In this document: positions 1 through 8,654 of the stretch, in pieces
Layout of the letters: each line of letters begins with the position of its first letter
How positions within the stretch are numbered: position 1 is the stretch's first letter
Assembly (NCBI GenBank): GCA_034096865.1
Contig: JAWQFJ010008586.1
Location: forward strand, 1-10,000
From: Theodoxus fluviatilis
Taxonomy: Eukaryota > Mollusca > Gastropoda > Cycloneritida > Neritidae
Length of the DNA: 10,000 nucleotides
Direction: 5' to 3'
Program-made: the position numbers and the translations under genes
Notes under the pieces: generated by a model
What the model was told of the DNA's origin: nothing
The model's input: the letters and a program-made list of their open reading frames with translations, nothing else
The model's database searches: none

Positions 1-1055
1 TTGCAATTTTTTTTCTGCCAAGGCGAGTGTGTCTTGGCCAATTTGTATAGTTAATTTGCTCATTTTTTGTCACGTTACGATCTATAATATAGCCTGAGAG
101 CGACTATGTATTCTTCTTTTCTGATTATCGTAAAGTCCACTTTAATTAATAAAGATACCAGTCTTCTGTACGACACGTATGTGGAGGTGGCTATTGTCTG
201 GTGCTTTCCATACCCGAACCGCGCCCCACTTCAGCGATAGCTTGAGCCCCCCGGACCGTTTCCAACAGTTCTTTGTTCTTGCGATAAATGGCGCCACGAT
301 GACATCCCTACTGTGGCTTTTCTCTCCGTAATCATAACTACCATTCGTATTTACCCCAGTACGCGCTTTCTTGGAACATGTGCCGAGATCTCGCACACAT
401 GTCGAGAGTTCTATTGTATGAGTGTTCGTGGGCGTTCCTTGGCGGAGGATTGTCTACCCTGGCTCACCGGCCCCCCCCCCCCCGCCCCCCGGTCTCCCCG
501 CGTCCGACCTCTATCCCGGCCTTGAAGACGAGGCTTGATGATCAATTTCCTCTGTGTTTGGGTCGGGCTAAAGAGCTTCCAGAGTACGTAGAACGCACGG
601 TCGGGTGTTAATGACCTGATCTCGTCCCACCACTCCCCGCTTCTCTCTTTGGCTGCCTGGAGCTACAACTGTCTGAGCTGCTCGAGTTGGTCCCGAAAGC
701 CCAGCAGTCAGAGGTTCCAGCTGATGTGAGAACACTGAGCGTCTCTGGCGATAGCTTATGCACTTGTCCTTGAAGGAGTTTTGTGATAAAATGTGAATGG
801 GATTAAGATCCCAGGAGGAAAAAGTAGCTTCCTCTCGCCAGTAGAATAAACTTTTCATACAGAATGAATAATAGAGGCAAAGGTCAGTCAAAGCAATCGC
901 ACCCAGGAAACAAAAACACGCGGTTTCCATTTATTTCTCTGATCCAGAAATATTTTTGGGTGTTCGCACATGGAGAAACTTCTGGAATCTCTCAGCTACA
1001 TGATAGGCTATGCAGTATCGTGTATCTCTGTCAGCGGTGCTAGTTTCGACTTGCA
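1..1055. other. Unassigned unique sequence, no gene recognised
   Basis: I find no convincing coding exon, RNA gene or mobile element here. Open frames on both strands are short, overlap each other and read as unrelated low-information peptides. The only notable composition is a C13 run at 471-483 followed by G and C6 (485-490), which gives a G-rich complement. The first 140 bases are AT-rich. The segment ends directly at the left copy of the 14-bp repeat flanking the retroposon. Confidence 0.5.
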
Positions 1056-1069
1056 CCGCGGACTTTGAT
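1056..1069 (+). repeat. Target-site duplication, left copy
   Basis: Fourteen bases, ccgcggactttgat, are identical to 1380-1393. The match stops on both sides (a versus t before, c versus g after), as expected for a duplicated target site rather than part of a longer repeat. Confidence 0.75.
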
Positions 1070-1241
1070 CCCCTGTGGGTTCGGGGTAAGAATAGACCCA
1101 CCGCGTCTCCCTACGCGATTCGTTAGAGGCGAATAACTAGGGACACCGTGACCTGATTAGCGTTTACTCTAAACTGTTCTAGTGATCATCGTGCGAAATG
1201 GCCTTACATAGTCTAAAAAGGCTGATAGGCCGTAAAACACT

Positions 1242-1275
1242 ATCCATCCATCAATCCATCCATCCATCCATCAAT

Positions 1276-1306
<31 letters not shown>

Positions 1307-1379
1307 ACCATCCATCCATCCATCCATCCATCCAACAATCCATCCGTCCGTCCATCCATCCATCCATCCATCCATTTAT
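1242..1379 (+). repeat. (ATCC)n tetranucleotide microsatellite, retroposon tail
   Basis: About 138 bp of ATCC units are interrupted by variants: ATCA, GTCC, ACC and CAAC steps near 1253, 1273, 1302, 1334 and 1345. In frame it encodes a His-Pro-Ser-Ile low-complexity peptide that I do not regard as a gene. Its position between retroposon body and right target-site duplication indicates that it arose as the element's 3' tail, possibly expanded afterwards by slippage. Confidence 0.9.
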
Positions 1380-1393
1380 CCGCGGACTTTGAT
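1380..1393 (+). repeat. Target-site duplication, right copy
   Basis: Identical to 1056-1069. It directly follows the (ATCC)n tail of the retroposon. The first base could also be read as the last C of the tail, so the duplication may be 13 or 14 bp. Confidence 0.75.
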
Positions 1394-1704
1394 GCACATC
1401 TTGATTTGAGTAATGTAGAACTTTAAATAAAGTATTAATTTTATGTAGTTAGATAGTTTGGATAAATCGATACTGTTATTTGGCTGTTTCTTAGTATATG
1501 TGTCAGCAATTCTACAAATGAGGGCTTCGCATGCAAAGCGAAGGGAAAAAAGGAAGACATAATTGACTGGCGTGAGAGTAAAGCTGGTGCGCTAAAGATC
1601 CACACTGTGTCCAGACCCAACATTCTGTGACGTAACATCTATTTCCCGCTCCGCATGAAGCATTTCTATGTTGTTTACCTAGGTCGTAGCATACTAAGTT
1701 CTGC
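1394..1704. other. Unassigned AT-rich spacer
   Basis: I see no gene in this stretch. A single AATAAA occurs near 1424 shortly after the retroposon, but no open frame or exon precedes it, so I do not treat it as a functional polyadenylation signal. Confidence 0.4.
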
Positions 1705-2420
1705 CTCACGCCTCTGCCCCGCCCCCGCGCTCTCCCCCCCCCTGTCCCCCCCCGCCGCCCCTTCCAGTCCCCCTTCCCACACCCTCTGAACCCACCCACC
1801 CCCCCAGCCCCCCCCCCCTTTTTTCACCCCTTCCCCTTCCCCCCCCCCCCTTCTCCCCTCTCTCCCTCCCCCACCCCCCTCCCCCCCCCCCCTCCACCCT
1901 CCCCAACAGTTCTTTGCTCACGCTACTCTCTCACTATCCCTCGTTGCCCTTTTCTCTCCTCGTCATCTCTTTGTCACTTTCGCCACAACCCCTTCTCCTC
2001 GCTTCTTCCCCCTTACCGGTATTCTCTCGCCCGACCCCAAAACCCTATTTTCTTCACCTTTGCACTATGCGTCATCTGCCACCGTTGACCCACTTATCTT
2101 ATTCTTCAATACCCTTTACTTCTTGCCGCAATTCATCAGCCCTCGACCTACTTTATCTCTCCCCCTTAACATTCACATTTCTGCCTATGCAACCACCTTT
2201 TAATTACTTGTTTCTGAACATTTCATTTACCCCTCCTTTAGCCAATCTACCGTCCCGTATTGTTTCTGTTTGTTTAAAATATATTTCTAATGTAATTTTT
2301 TTTCGGTGCCTATCACCTTCTTCTCTTGTATCATTTAATGCTCTCTGTTTGATGTCTCCCTTCCCCCCTTCTAACGCCCTCTAGCCCATGTTCACCCTAA
2401 TTGACCGTCCTTATTGCTCC
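1705..2420 (+). repeat. C-rich then pyrimidine-rich low-complexity tract
   Basis: From about 1705 to 1905 the plus strand is dominated by C runs of 4 to 12 with T, A or G interruptions. From 1905 to about 2420 it stays strongly C+T biased but with more complex sequence. The complementary strand is therefore G-rich, with many G3+ runs capable in principle of G-quadruplex formation. Open frames across it (a Gly/Arg-rich minus-strand peptide and a Leu/Ser/Pro-rich plus-strand peptide) follow from the composition and are not supported as genes. Confidence 0.7.
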
Positions 2421-3533
2421 CCCTCACTGTATGCCACACTTATTCAGCACCTACTATGCTCATACAACCACATCTCGAGCACTCTCACCAAATAACCACC
2501 CCCCCCTCTGGTAGAGAAAAGGACACTGGCAAAAACAGCACAAGTCAGAGGAAATCCGAACAGAAGGGATGCGAAAAAACTAATGAAAGAAACAAGCACA
2601 AAAAACACCTAAGACAACACCCAGTACTACGATCTTCTACTACTCATGTCTTACATACTTTATCTGAGATATTATCATGTTTTAACTACTGTCCTTAAGT
2701 ATTTGATTCCAAAATTCCTAATAAAAGAACTGTCATCATAGGCCCAATCTTATAGTTAAGTGCATAGATAAAGGCAACGAGACACTATAAGTTTCTGCAA
2801 TCGTCATTCACTTTATATTCCTAAACCTTCGTCGTGATCCTCTCAATTGCTTAAAATCATTAAGCCTTCCTCCCTGTCCTCATTTCATATGTTAAAGTGT
2901 GTCCTGTGTCTCTAGAATCCCGTGATATAAAACATTTCTGCTATCCGAAGAATGCGTGACGAAAAAAAAATAAAATAATAAATGAACAACATCGATAAAA
3001 AAATGAAACGCAACGAAACACGGATGGCAGCAGAATAAGAAAAATAAAAAATAACAATAAAACCAAATATTAGATTTCCCCCAACTCAAAAAAGATAGTG
3101 AGAAGACTCTAAACATTAGAGTTATTTTTAACACCCTACACTCAGATAATATCACTTAGGCACGGCACTTGATGATGTTTCGTCTAGTCTACCTTTTATC
3201 AAAATAACCTTCTGGAATCTATTGTCATGTACTAGTTACAATTAGCTTATGCATCTTATGACGTCTTCTCTCCATTATTGATTGTCTTAGGTAGCCAGCG
3301 CGCCTCTGTACGCAGTTTCGCTTCTATCCAGCGTAGCTTTCATCTAGCGGAAGCCCCTCATCGAACTTGCGTACTTTGATGGTTGTTTCTGGTTCCCTTC
3401 GCTTTTTACCTTTTCGTTTTTATTTAGTCACTAACATCACACACACTTAAGGACAACTACGCCAGAAAGCCCCCCGAAATAGCCCCCACAACCTATCCAT
3501 CTTAGCCCCTATCCTCCAGACACCTACACCCAA
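2421..3533. other. Unassigned AT-rich sequence with A-rich patches
   Basis: No gene, RNA or mobile element is recognised. The plus strand switches from pyrimidine-rich to A/purine-rich around 2510-2610, and again at about 2950-3065, where short A runs alternate with single T, C or G. Frames here are short and low in complexity. A remnant of an old A-rich retroposon tail is possible, but I could not find a flanking duplication. Confidence 0.4.
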
Positions 3534-3587
3534 ACACACACACACACACACCACCACCACCCTCCCCATCCCCACCACCCTCTTCAG

Positions 3588-3659
<72 letters not shown>

Positions 3660-3686
3660 CCTCCCCACTCTCACCACCCTCTCCAG
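3534..3686 (+). repeat. (CA)n microsatellite pair within duplicated pyrimidine-rich flanks
   Basis: A short (CA)n run lies at about 3534-3552 and an uninterrupted (CA)31 at 3591-3652. The sequence on the left of the long run (3558-3587) and on its right (3657-3686) are about 26/30 identical direct copies, both of the form caccctcccca...ccaccctct.cag. The long dinucleotide tract is thus inserted or expanded between two copies of a C-rich 30-mer, spaced 99 bp apart. On the minus strand it is (TG)n, a Z-DNA-prone sequence. Confidence 0.9.
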
Positions 3687-4442
3687 TTTGCATGCAAAAC
3701 GTTCGTTTTAGGAATCCCTGGCACACATGCATGGAAACCGTTATCAGATAATAGTATTAATATCGAAGGAGTTGCGAAAATCTTTCCTCTGGTCACGCGA
3801 AAAACATTGATTGCGCTTGTTTGGAGACGCCGATGAAGTGTTTTGAGACACAACATTCTGTCGTAAAACATTTATTGAGAGCCTCGCACGTGGCATTTCC
3901 ATATCTAGCCGAGACAAGAACGCGTACATTGAGCCGTGATTGTTTGTCTTGGCAGGCTCTGGTGCGAGGGAGTATCCAAAGTGTCTGTTGCCAACGTGAT
4001 GGAGGTCAAGGATTGCCGGTGTGTCGAATCACCCAGCTACCCACGTTTCGATTTGAAAAAAGTGTTCAAATCACGATGTGGACCCTGCAGCGCTTGATTA
4101 TATGCAAACCACGGGGGTCTATGAAATGCCAACGGGAAAGTAGAGAGTGAGGCGCTGAGGTGACTGCCAACCAGGGTGCAGTGACCGTATCTTTCTTCAG
4201 AAACGGCTGAAGGAGAGCATTTGGCACTTGAGATCAGCCTGGACGCTTGACTGATGATAATAATGATGATTATTAATATGATGATGATGGACATTGACGA
4301 TGATAAGTGTGACCAGCCACTACAATACCATTCCTAACTTTTAAAAAGTTATATTTGAAAATGTACATTTTGTCTTTTAATCTGAAGTCCATTCTGATTC
4401 ATTTGCTATACAAATAAACGCTGTAGGATCACATTTACAGAA
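3687..4442. other. Unassigned sequence with a small hairpin and a GAT-rich patch
   Basis: No gene is recognised. A perfect 8-bp stem (gatttgaa, 4050-4057, with ttcaaatc, 4065-4072) encloses a 7-base loop. A degenerate (GAT)/(AAT) simple repeat occupies about 4252-4305. A 109-codon open frame at 3824-4150 has no recognisable motif and I leave it uncalled. The stretch ends in tttacag (4434-4440), a possible but pyrimidine-poor splice acceptor immediately before the minisatellite. Confidence 0.4.
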
Positions 4443-6556
4443 GGTATGCCCATGTGAAGATGGGAGTTGTGCCAGCTACAACTGAGAGGTATGTCCATGT
4501 GAAGATGGGAGTTGTGCCAGTTACAACTGAGAGATATGTCCTTGTGAAGATGGGAGTTGTGCCAGCTACAACTGAGAGATATGCCCATGTGAAGATGGGA
4601 GTTGTGCCAGCTACAACTGAGAGGTATGTCCATGTGAAGATGGGAGTTGTGCCAGCTACAACTGAGAGGTATGCCCACGTGAAGATGGGAGTTGTGTCAG
4701 CTACAACCGAGAGTTATGCCCAAGTGAAGATGGGAGTTGTGTCAGCTACAACTGAGAGATATGCCCACGTGAAGATGGGAGTTGTGCCAGCTACAACTGA
4801 GAGATATGCCCATGTGAAGATGAGAGTTGTGCCAGTTACAACTGAGAGGTATGCCCACGTGAAGATGGGAGTTGTGCCACCTACAACTGAGAGGTATGTC
4901 CATGTGAAGATGGGAGTTGTGTCAGCTACAACTGAGAGGTATGCCCACGTGAAGATGGGAGTTGTGCCAGCTACAACTGAGAGATATGCCCATGTGAAGA
5001 TGGGAGTTGTGCCAGTTACAACTGAGAGGTATGCCCACGTGAAGATGGGAGTTGTGCCACCTACAACTGAGAGATATGCCCACGTGAAGATGGGAGTTGT
5101 GTCAGCTACAACTGAGAGTTATGCCCACGTGAAGGGAGTTGTGCCAGCTACAACTGAGAGATATGCCCACGTGAAGATGGGAGTTGTGCCAACTACAACT
5201 GAGAGATATGCCCACGTGAAGATGAGAGTTGTGCCAGCTACAACTGAGAGGTATGCAAATGTGAAGATGGGAGTTGTGCCAGTTACAACTGAGAGGTATG
5301 CCCACGTGAAGATGGGAGTTGTGCCACCTACAACTGAGAGGTATGCCCATGTGAAGATGGGAGTTGTGTCAGCTACAACTGAGAGGTATGCCCATGTGAA
5401 GATGGGAGTTGTGCCACCTACAACTGAGAGGTATGCCCTTGTGAAGATGGGAGTTGTGTCAGCTACAACTGAGAGGTATGTCCATGTGAAGATGGGAGTT
5501 GTGCCAGCTACCACTGAGAGGTATGTCCATGTGAAGATGGGAGTTGTGCCAGCTACAACTGAGAGGCATGCCCGTGTGAAGATGGAAGTTGTGCCAGCTA
5601 CAACTGAGAGGTATGCCCATGTGAAGATGGGAGTTGTGCCAGCTACAACTGAGAGGTATGCCCATGTGAAGATGGGAGTTGTGCCAGCTACAACTGAGAG
5701 GTATGCCCACGTGAAGATGGGAGTTGTGCCAGCTACAACTGAGAGGTATGTCCATGTGAAGATGGGAGGTGTGCCACCTACAACTGAGAGGTATGCCCAT
5801 GTGAAGATGGGAGTTGTGCCAGCTACAACTGAGAGGTATGCCCACGTGAAGATGGGAGTTGTGCCAGCTACAACTGAGAGGTATGTCCATGTGAAGATGG
5901 GAGTTGTGCCACCTACAACTGAGAGGTATGCCCACGTGAAGATGGGAGTTGTGCCAGCTACAACTGAGAGGTATGTCCATGTGAAGATGGGAGTTGTGCC
6001 AGCTACAACTGAGAGGTATGTCCTTGTGAAGGTGGGAGTTGTGCCAGCTACAATTGAGAGGTATGTCCATGTGAAGATGGGAGTTGTGCCACCTACAACT
6101 GAGAGGTATGCCCACGTGAAGATGGGAGTTGTGCCAGCTACAATTGAGAGATATGCCCACGTGAAGATGGGAGTTGTGCCAGCTACAACTGACAGGTATG
6201 CCCACGTGAAGATGGAAGTTGTGCCAACTACAACTGAGAGGTATGCCCATGTGAAGATGGGAGTTGTGCCAACTACAACTGAGAGGTATGCCCATGTGAA
6301 GATGGGAGTTGTGCCAGCTACAACTGACAGGTATGCCCATGTGAAGATGGGAGTTGTGCCAGCTACAACTGAGAGGTATGTCCATGTGAAGATGGGAGTT
6401 GTGCCAACTACAACTGAGAGGTATGCCCACGTGAAGATGGGAGTTGTGCCAGCTACAACTGAGAGGTATGCCCATGTGAAGATGGGAGTTGTGCCAGTTA
6501 CAACTGAGAGGTATGCCCATGTGAAGGTGGGAGTTGTGCCAGCTACAGCTGAGAGA
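4443..6556 (+). repeat. 45-bp minisatellite, about 47 tandem copies
   Basis: The unit is 45 bp, with plus-strand anchors gagaggtatgcccatgtg, aagatgggagttgtgcca and gctacaact. Every copy keeps the 45-bp length except one 42-bp copy with a 3-bp deletion (5132-5173). Because 45 is a multiple of three and the unit has no stop in this frame, the plus strand reads through as repeats of KMGVVPATTERYAHV from about 4457 to a TAG at 6593-6595. Two minus-strand frames are also open for long stretches, so openness is not proof of coding. Variation sits mainly at first and second codon positions (cca/tca; gct/cct/act/gtt; gcc/gtc) plus third-position aga/agg and cat/cac, which gives no sign of purifying selection on this frame. 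No signal peptide or known domain is visible. Each unit except rare variants carries an E-box-like CAYGTG. It is best called a non-coding minisatellite; an unusual repeat-protein exon is the alternative. Confidence 0.93.
4727..5353 (+). repeat. Higher-order repeat inside the minisatellite (four-unit, ~180 bp)
   Basis: Ordering units by the variable cca/tca and gct/gtt/cct codons gives the series SA, PA, PV, PP in units starting at 4727, 4772, 4817 and 4862. The same series recurs at 4907-5086. A third round is at 5087-5353, expanded by two extra units, one of them the 42-bp copy. Synonymous markers (aga/agg and cat/cac) largely follow the same order. This implies that four-unit blocks were duplicated together. 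Copies after about 5500 are more uniform. Confidence 0.7.
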
Positions 6557-6885
6557 ACTTGGCCTTGGAAGCTTTCCTGTGCAGTTGCTGCATAGCAGAG
6601 GTAAGACGGCATTTAAATAAATTCAGTCTCAGTCAGAGCGCTGAAGAAGCCGGGCAGACCCCCAGCGAAGGTCACGTGGGAGTGACGTTTACTTTCCCTT
6701 GCTGAGTGCCGTGTATACATGTAGATTTCGTTATCAAATTTTTAAAAGTTGGTGTCTCTGGTATGGATTTCTGCTAAAACACATACTTGACCTTGACCCT
6801 TCAAGTACTTCCGCATTGGACGCCAATCCGCCTTGTGCGAGTTAGGACTGATTTTGTGCTGGCATATTACGGTGTATCTCATGAT
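6557..6885. other. Minisatellite flank, unassigned
   Basis: The array decays at about 6557. A TAG at 6593-6595 closes the repeat frame, gag|gtaaga (junction 6600/6601) resembles a splice donor, and AATAAA lies at 6616-6621. A small inverted repeat (acttga 6785-6790 with tcaagt 6801-6806) is present. No gene is recognised. Confidence 0.4.
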
Positions 6886-7050
6886 CTATCAACCTTTGCA
6901 GGCTATATAAGGCCATTGACCACACAAAAGTGTCCAGAGTTGATTAGGGTTTGAACATGTCCCTTCCCAACTTCCATCGGTATTCGCATTTTGCGAATCT
7001 CCCAGGGAGACGCGGTGGGTCTATTCTGACCCCCACCCCCACGGGAGGGG
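6886..7050 (-). mobile_element. Second copy of the 1070-1240 retroposon family, minus strand, tail lost
   Basis: Read on the minus strand from 7050 to 6886, this segment parallels 1070-1228. It starts with cccct, carries a 24-bp block at 7004-7027 that is exactly the reverse complement of 1089-1112, then agattcg...gcgaata corresponding to 1117-1135, then a diverged middle. It ends with a 32-bp stretch (6886-6917) matching 1197-1228 at 27 positions. It lacks the (ATCC)n tail and I see no target-site duplication, so it is older or truncated. In the diverged middle the minus strand contains gttcaaacc, which fits the RNA polymerase III B-box pattern GWTCRANNC. The A box is not clear. This leaves open a tRNA-derived SINE. 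Confidence 0.7.
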
Positions 7051-7329
7051 TGAACGCCTGGGAGGTAGCTGCTTCAGAGAGGTAAGTCTGGAGACACGGG
7101 GTGCCGAGAGGTCAGTGTCCCCCACTTAGAGAGGAAGCTGATGGCGTGAGAGGAGAGATGACAAGAACCACCGGAGGAGGGCCGGCTCCGGGCGAATTGA
7201 CTTCTTCTTTCAGACGCGAACGCCGCGCTTCAATGGTCATTTCCGGACTGGACATCAGAGTGACAGAGAGCGCTGCCGCTCGGGCATCCACTGGCTCAAA
7301 GTCAGGCTCGCCCAGAGAGTGGCGGAGGT
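7051..7329. other. GC-rich unique block, possible decayed coding sequence on either strand
   Basis: This block is non-repetitive, and from 7109 to 7329 it is open on both strands in frames that run on into the trinucleotide array. The minus-strand reading (for example HSLGEPDFEPVDARAAALSV) is of mixed composition and ends in a stop just inside 7112. The plus reading contains MVISGLDIRVTESAAARAS. I recognise neither. The block lies directly upstream, in minus orientation, of the retroposon copy at 6886-7050, so it could be the coding end of a longer parent element, or unrelated. A perfect donor-like gag|gtaagt is present at 7079-7087. Confidence 0.3.
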
Positions 7330-8423
7330 CTACTACTGCTTCTGCTACTACTGCCACCACCACCACCACCACCACCACCACCACCACCACCACCACCACT
7401 ACTACTACAACTACTGCTTCTGCTACTATTATCACCATCACCACTACCACCACCACCACTACTACTACAACTACTGCTTCTGCTACTACTGCCATCACCA
7501 CTACCACCACCACTACCACCACCACTACCACCACCACCACCACCACTACTACTACAACTACTGCTTCTGCTACTACTGCCACCACCACTACCACTACTAC
7601 TACAACTACTGCTTCTGCTACTACTGCCACCACCACTACCACCACCACTACCACCATCATCACCACCACTACTACTACAACTACTGCTTCTGCTACTACT
7701 ATCACCATCACCACTAACACTACCACCACCACCACTACTACTACAACTACTGCTTCTGCTACTACTGCCACCACCACTACCACCACCACTACTACTAAAA
7801 CTACTGCTTCTGCTACTACTGCCACCACCACTACCACCACCACTACTACTACAACTACTGCTTCTGCTACTACTGCCACCACCACTACCACCACAACCAC
7901 CACCACTACTACTAAAACTACTGCTTCTGCTACTACTGCCACCACCATTACCACCACCACTACTACTAAAACTACTGCTTCTGCTACTACTGCCACCACC
8001 ACCACCACCACAACCACCACCACTACTACTAAAACTACTGCTTCTGCTACTACTGCCACCACCACCACCACCACCACTACTACTACAACTACTGCTTCTG
8101 CTACTACTGCCACCACCATTACCACCACCACTACTACTAAAACTACTGCTTCTGCTACTACTGCCACCACCACTACCACCACCACCACTACTACTACAAC
8201 TACTGCTTCTGCTACTACTGCCACCACCACTACCACCACCACTACTACTAAAACTACTGCTTCTGCTACTACTGCCACCACCACTACCACCACAACCACC
8301 ACCACTACTACTAAAACTACTGCTTTTGCTACTACTATCACCATCATCACTACCACCGCCGCCGCCGCCGCCGTTGCCACCACCACAACACCACCACTGC
8401 TCCTACTACTACTACTACCACTA

Positions 8424-8486
8424 CCACTACGACTATTACTACTGCTACCACTACTGTTGCTGCTACTGCTTCTACTACTGTTCCTG

Positions 8487-8523
<37 letters not shown>

Positions 8524-8603
8524 CACTACTACTACTACTACCACTACGACTATTACTACTGCTACCACTACTGTTGCTGCTACTGCTTCTACTACTGTTC
8601 CTG

Positions 8604-8648
<45 letters not shown>

Positions 8649-8654
8649 TTACTA

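Larger units (their letters stand above)
1056..1393 (+). mobile_element. SINE-like or 5'-truncated LINE insertion with target-site duplication
   Basis: A perfect 14-bp direct repeat (ccgcggactttgat) lies at 1056-1069 and 1380-1393. Between the copies is a body of about 170 bp (1070-1240) followed by an (ATCC)n tail (1242-1379). Direct repeat, body, short-tandem-repeat tail, direct repeat is the signature of a retroposed element inserted by target-primed reverse transcription. The orientation is plus because the tail is at the right end. The body ends in gccgtaaaacac just before the tail, which resembles the tail-proximal part of many invertebrate SINEs and LINEs. I see no clear tRNA-type A/B box pair in this copy. 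It could be a SINE or a 5'-truncated LINE. A relative with 27/32 identity near its 3' end and a 24/24 identical core lies on the minus strand at 6886-7050, which supports an interspersed family. Confidence 0.75.

Noticed and set aside
1117..1141. Helitron 3' end (hairpin followed by CTAG) in the first retroposon copy
   Set aside because: The hairpin plus ctag is not preserved in the second copy, the element continues past it, and the insertion has a target-site duplication and a tail, unlike Helitrons.
1424..1429. AATAAA as a gene's polyadenylation signal
   Set aside because: No exon or open frame leads to it in AT-rich DNA.
1914..2384. 156-codon Leu/Ser/Pro-rich plus-strand frame as a membrane protein
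   Set aside because: Composition follows from the pyrimidine-rich DNA, with no recognisable motif and overlapping frames on both strands.
3447..3732. Cys/Val-rich minus-strand frames over the CA repeat
   Set aside because: Direct translation of (GT)n, with no coding support.
4443..6556. CRISPR array
   Set aside because: Repeats are contiguous 45-bp units without unique spacers, in a eukaryote-like context.
4454..6595. 713-codon plus-strand open frame as a real protein gene
   Set aside because: The frame is an automatic product of a 45-bp stop-free unit. It starts at a GTG with no upstream exon shown, two minus frames are similarly open, and variation shows no synonymous bias. Kept only as a testable finding.
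5119..6612. 497- and 353-codon minus-strand frames across the minisatellite
   Set aside because: Shadows of the same repeat unit. Peptides are pure repeats with no independent support.
6788..6796. Nuclear-receptor extended half-site (tcaaggtca on the minus strand)
   Set aside because: The match is exact, but a 9-bp site is expected by chance in 10 kb over both strands at modest odds, and no gene or promoter context supports it.
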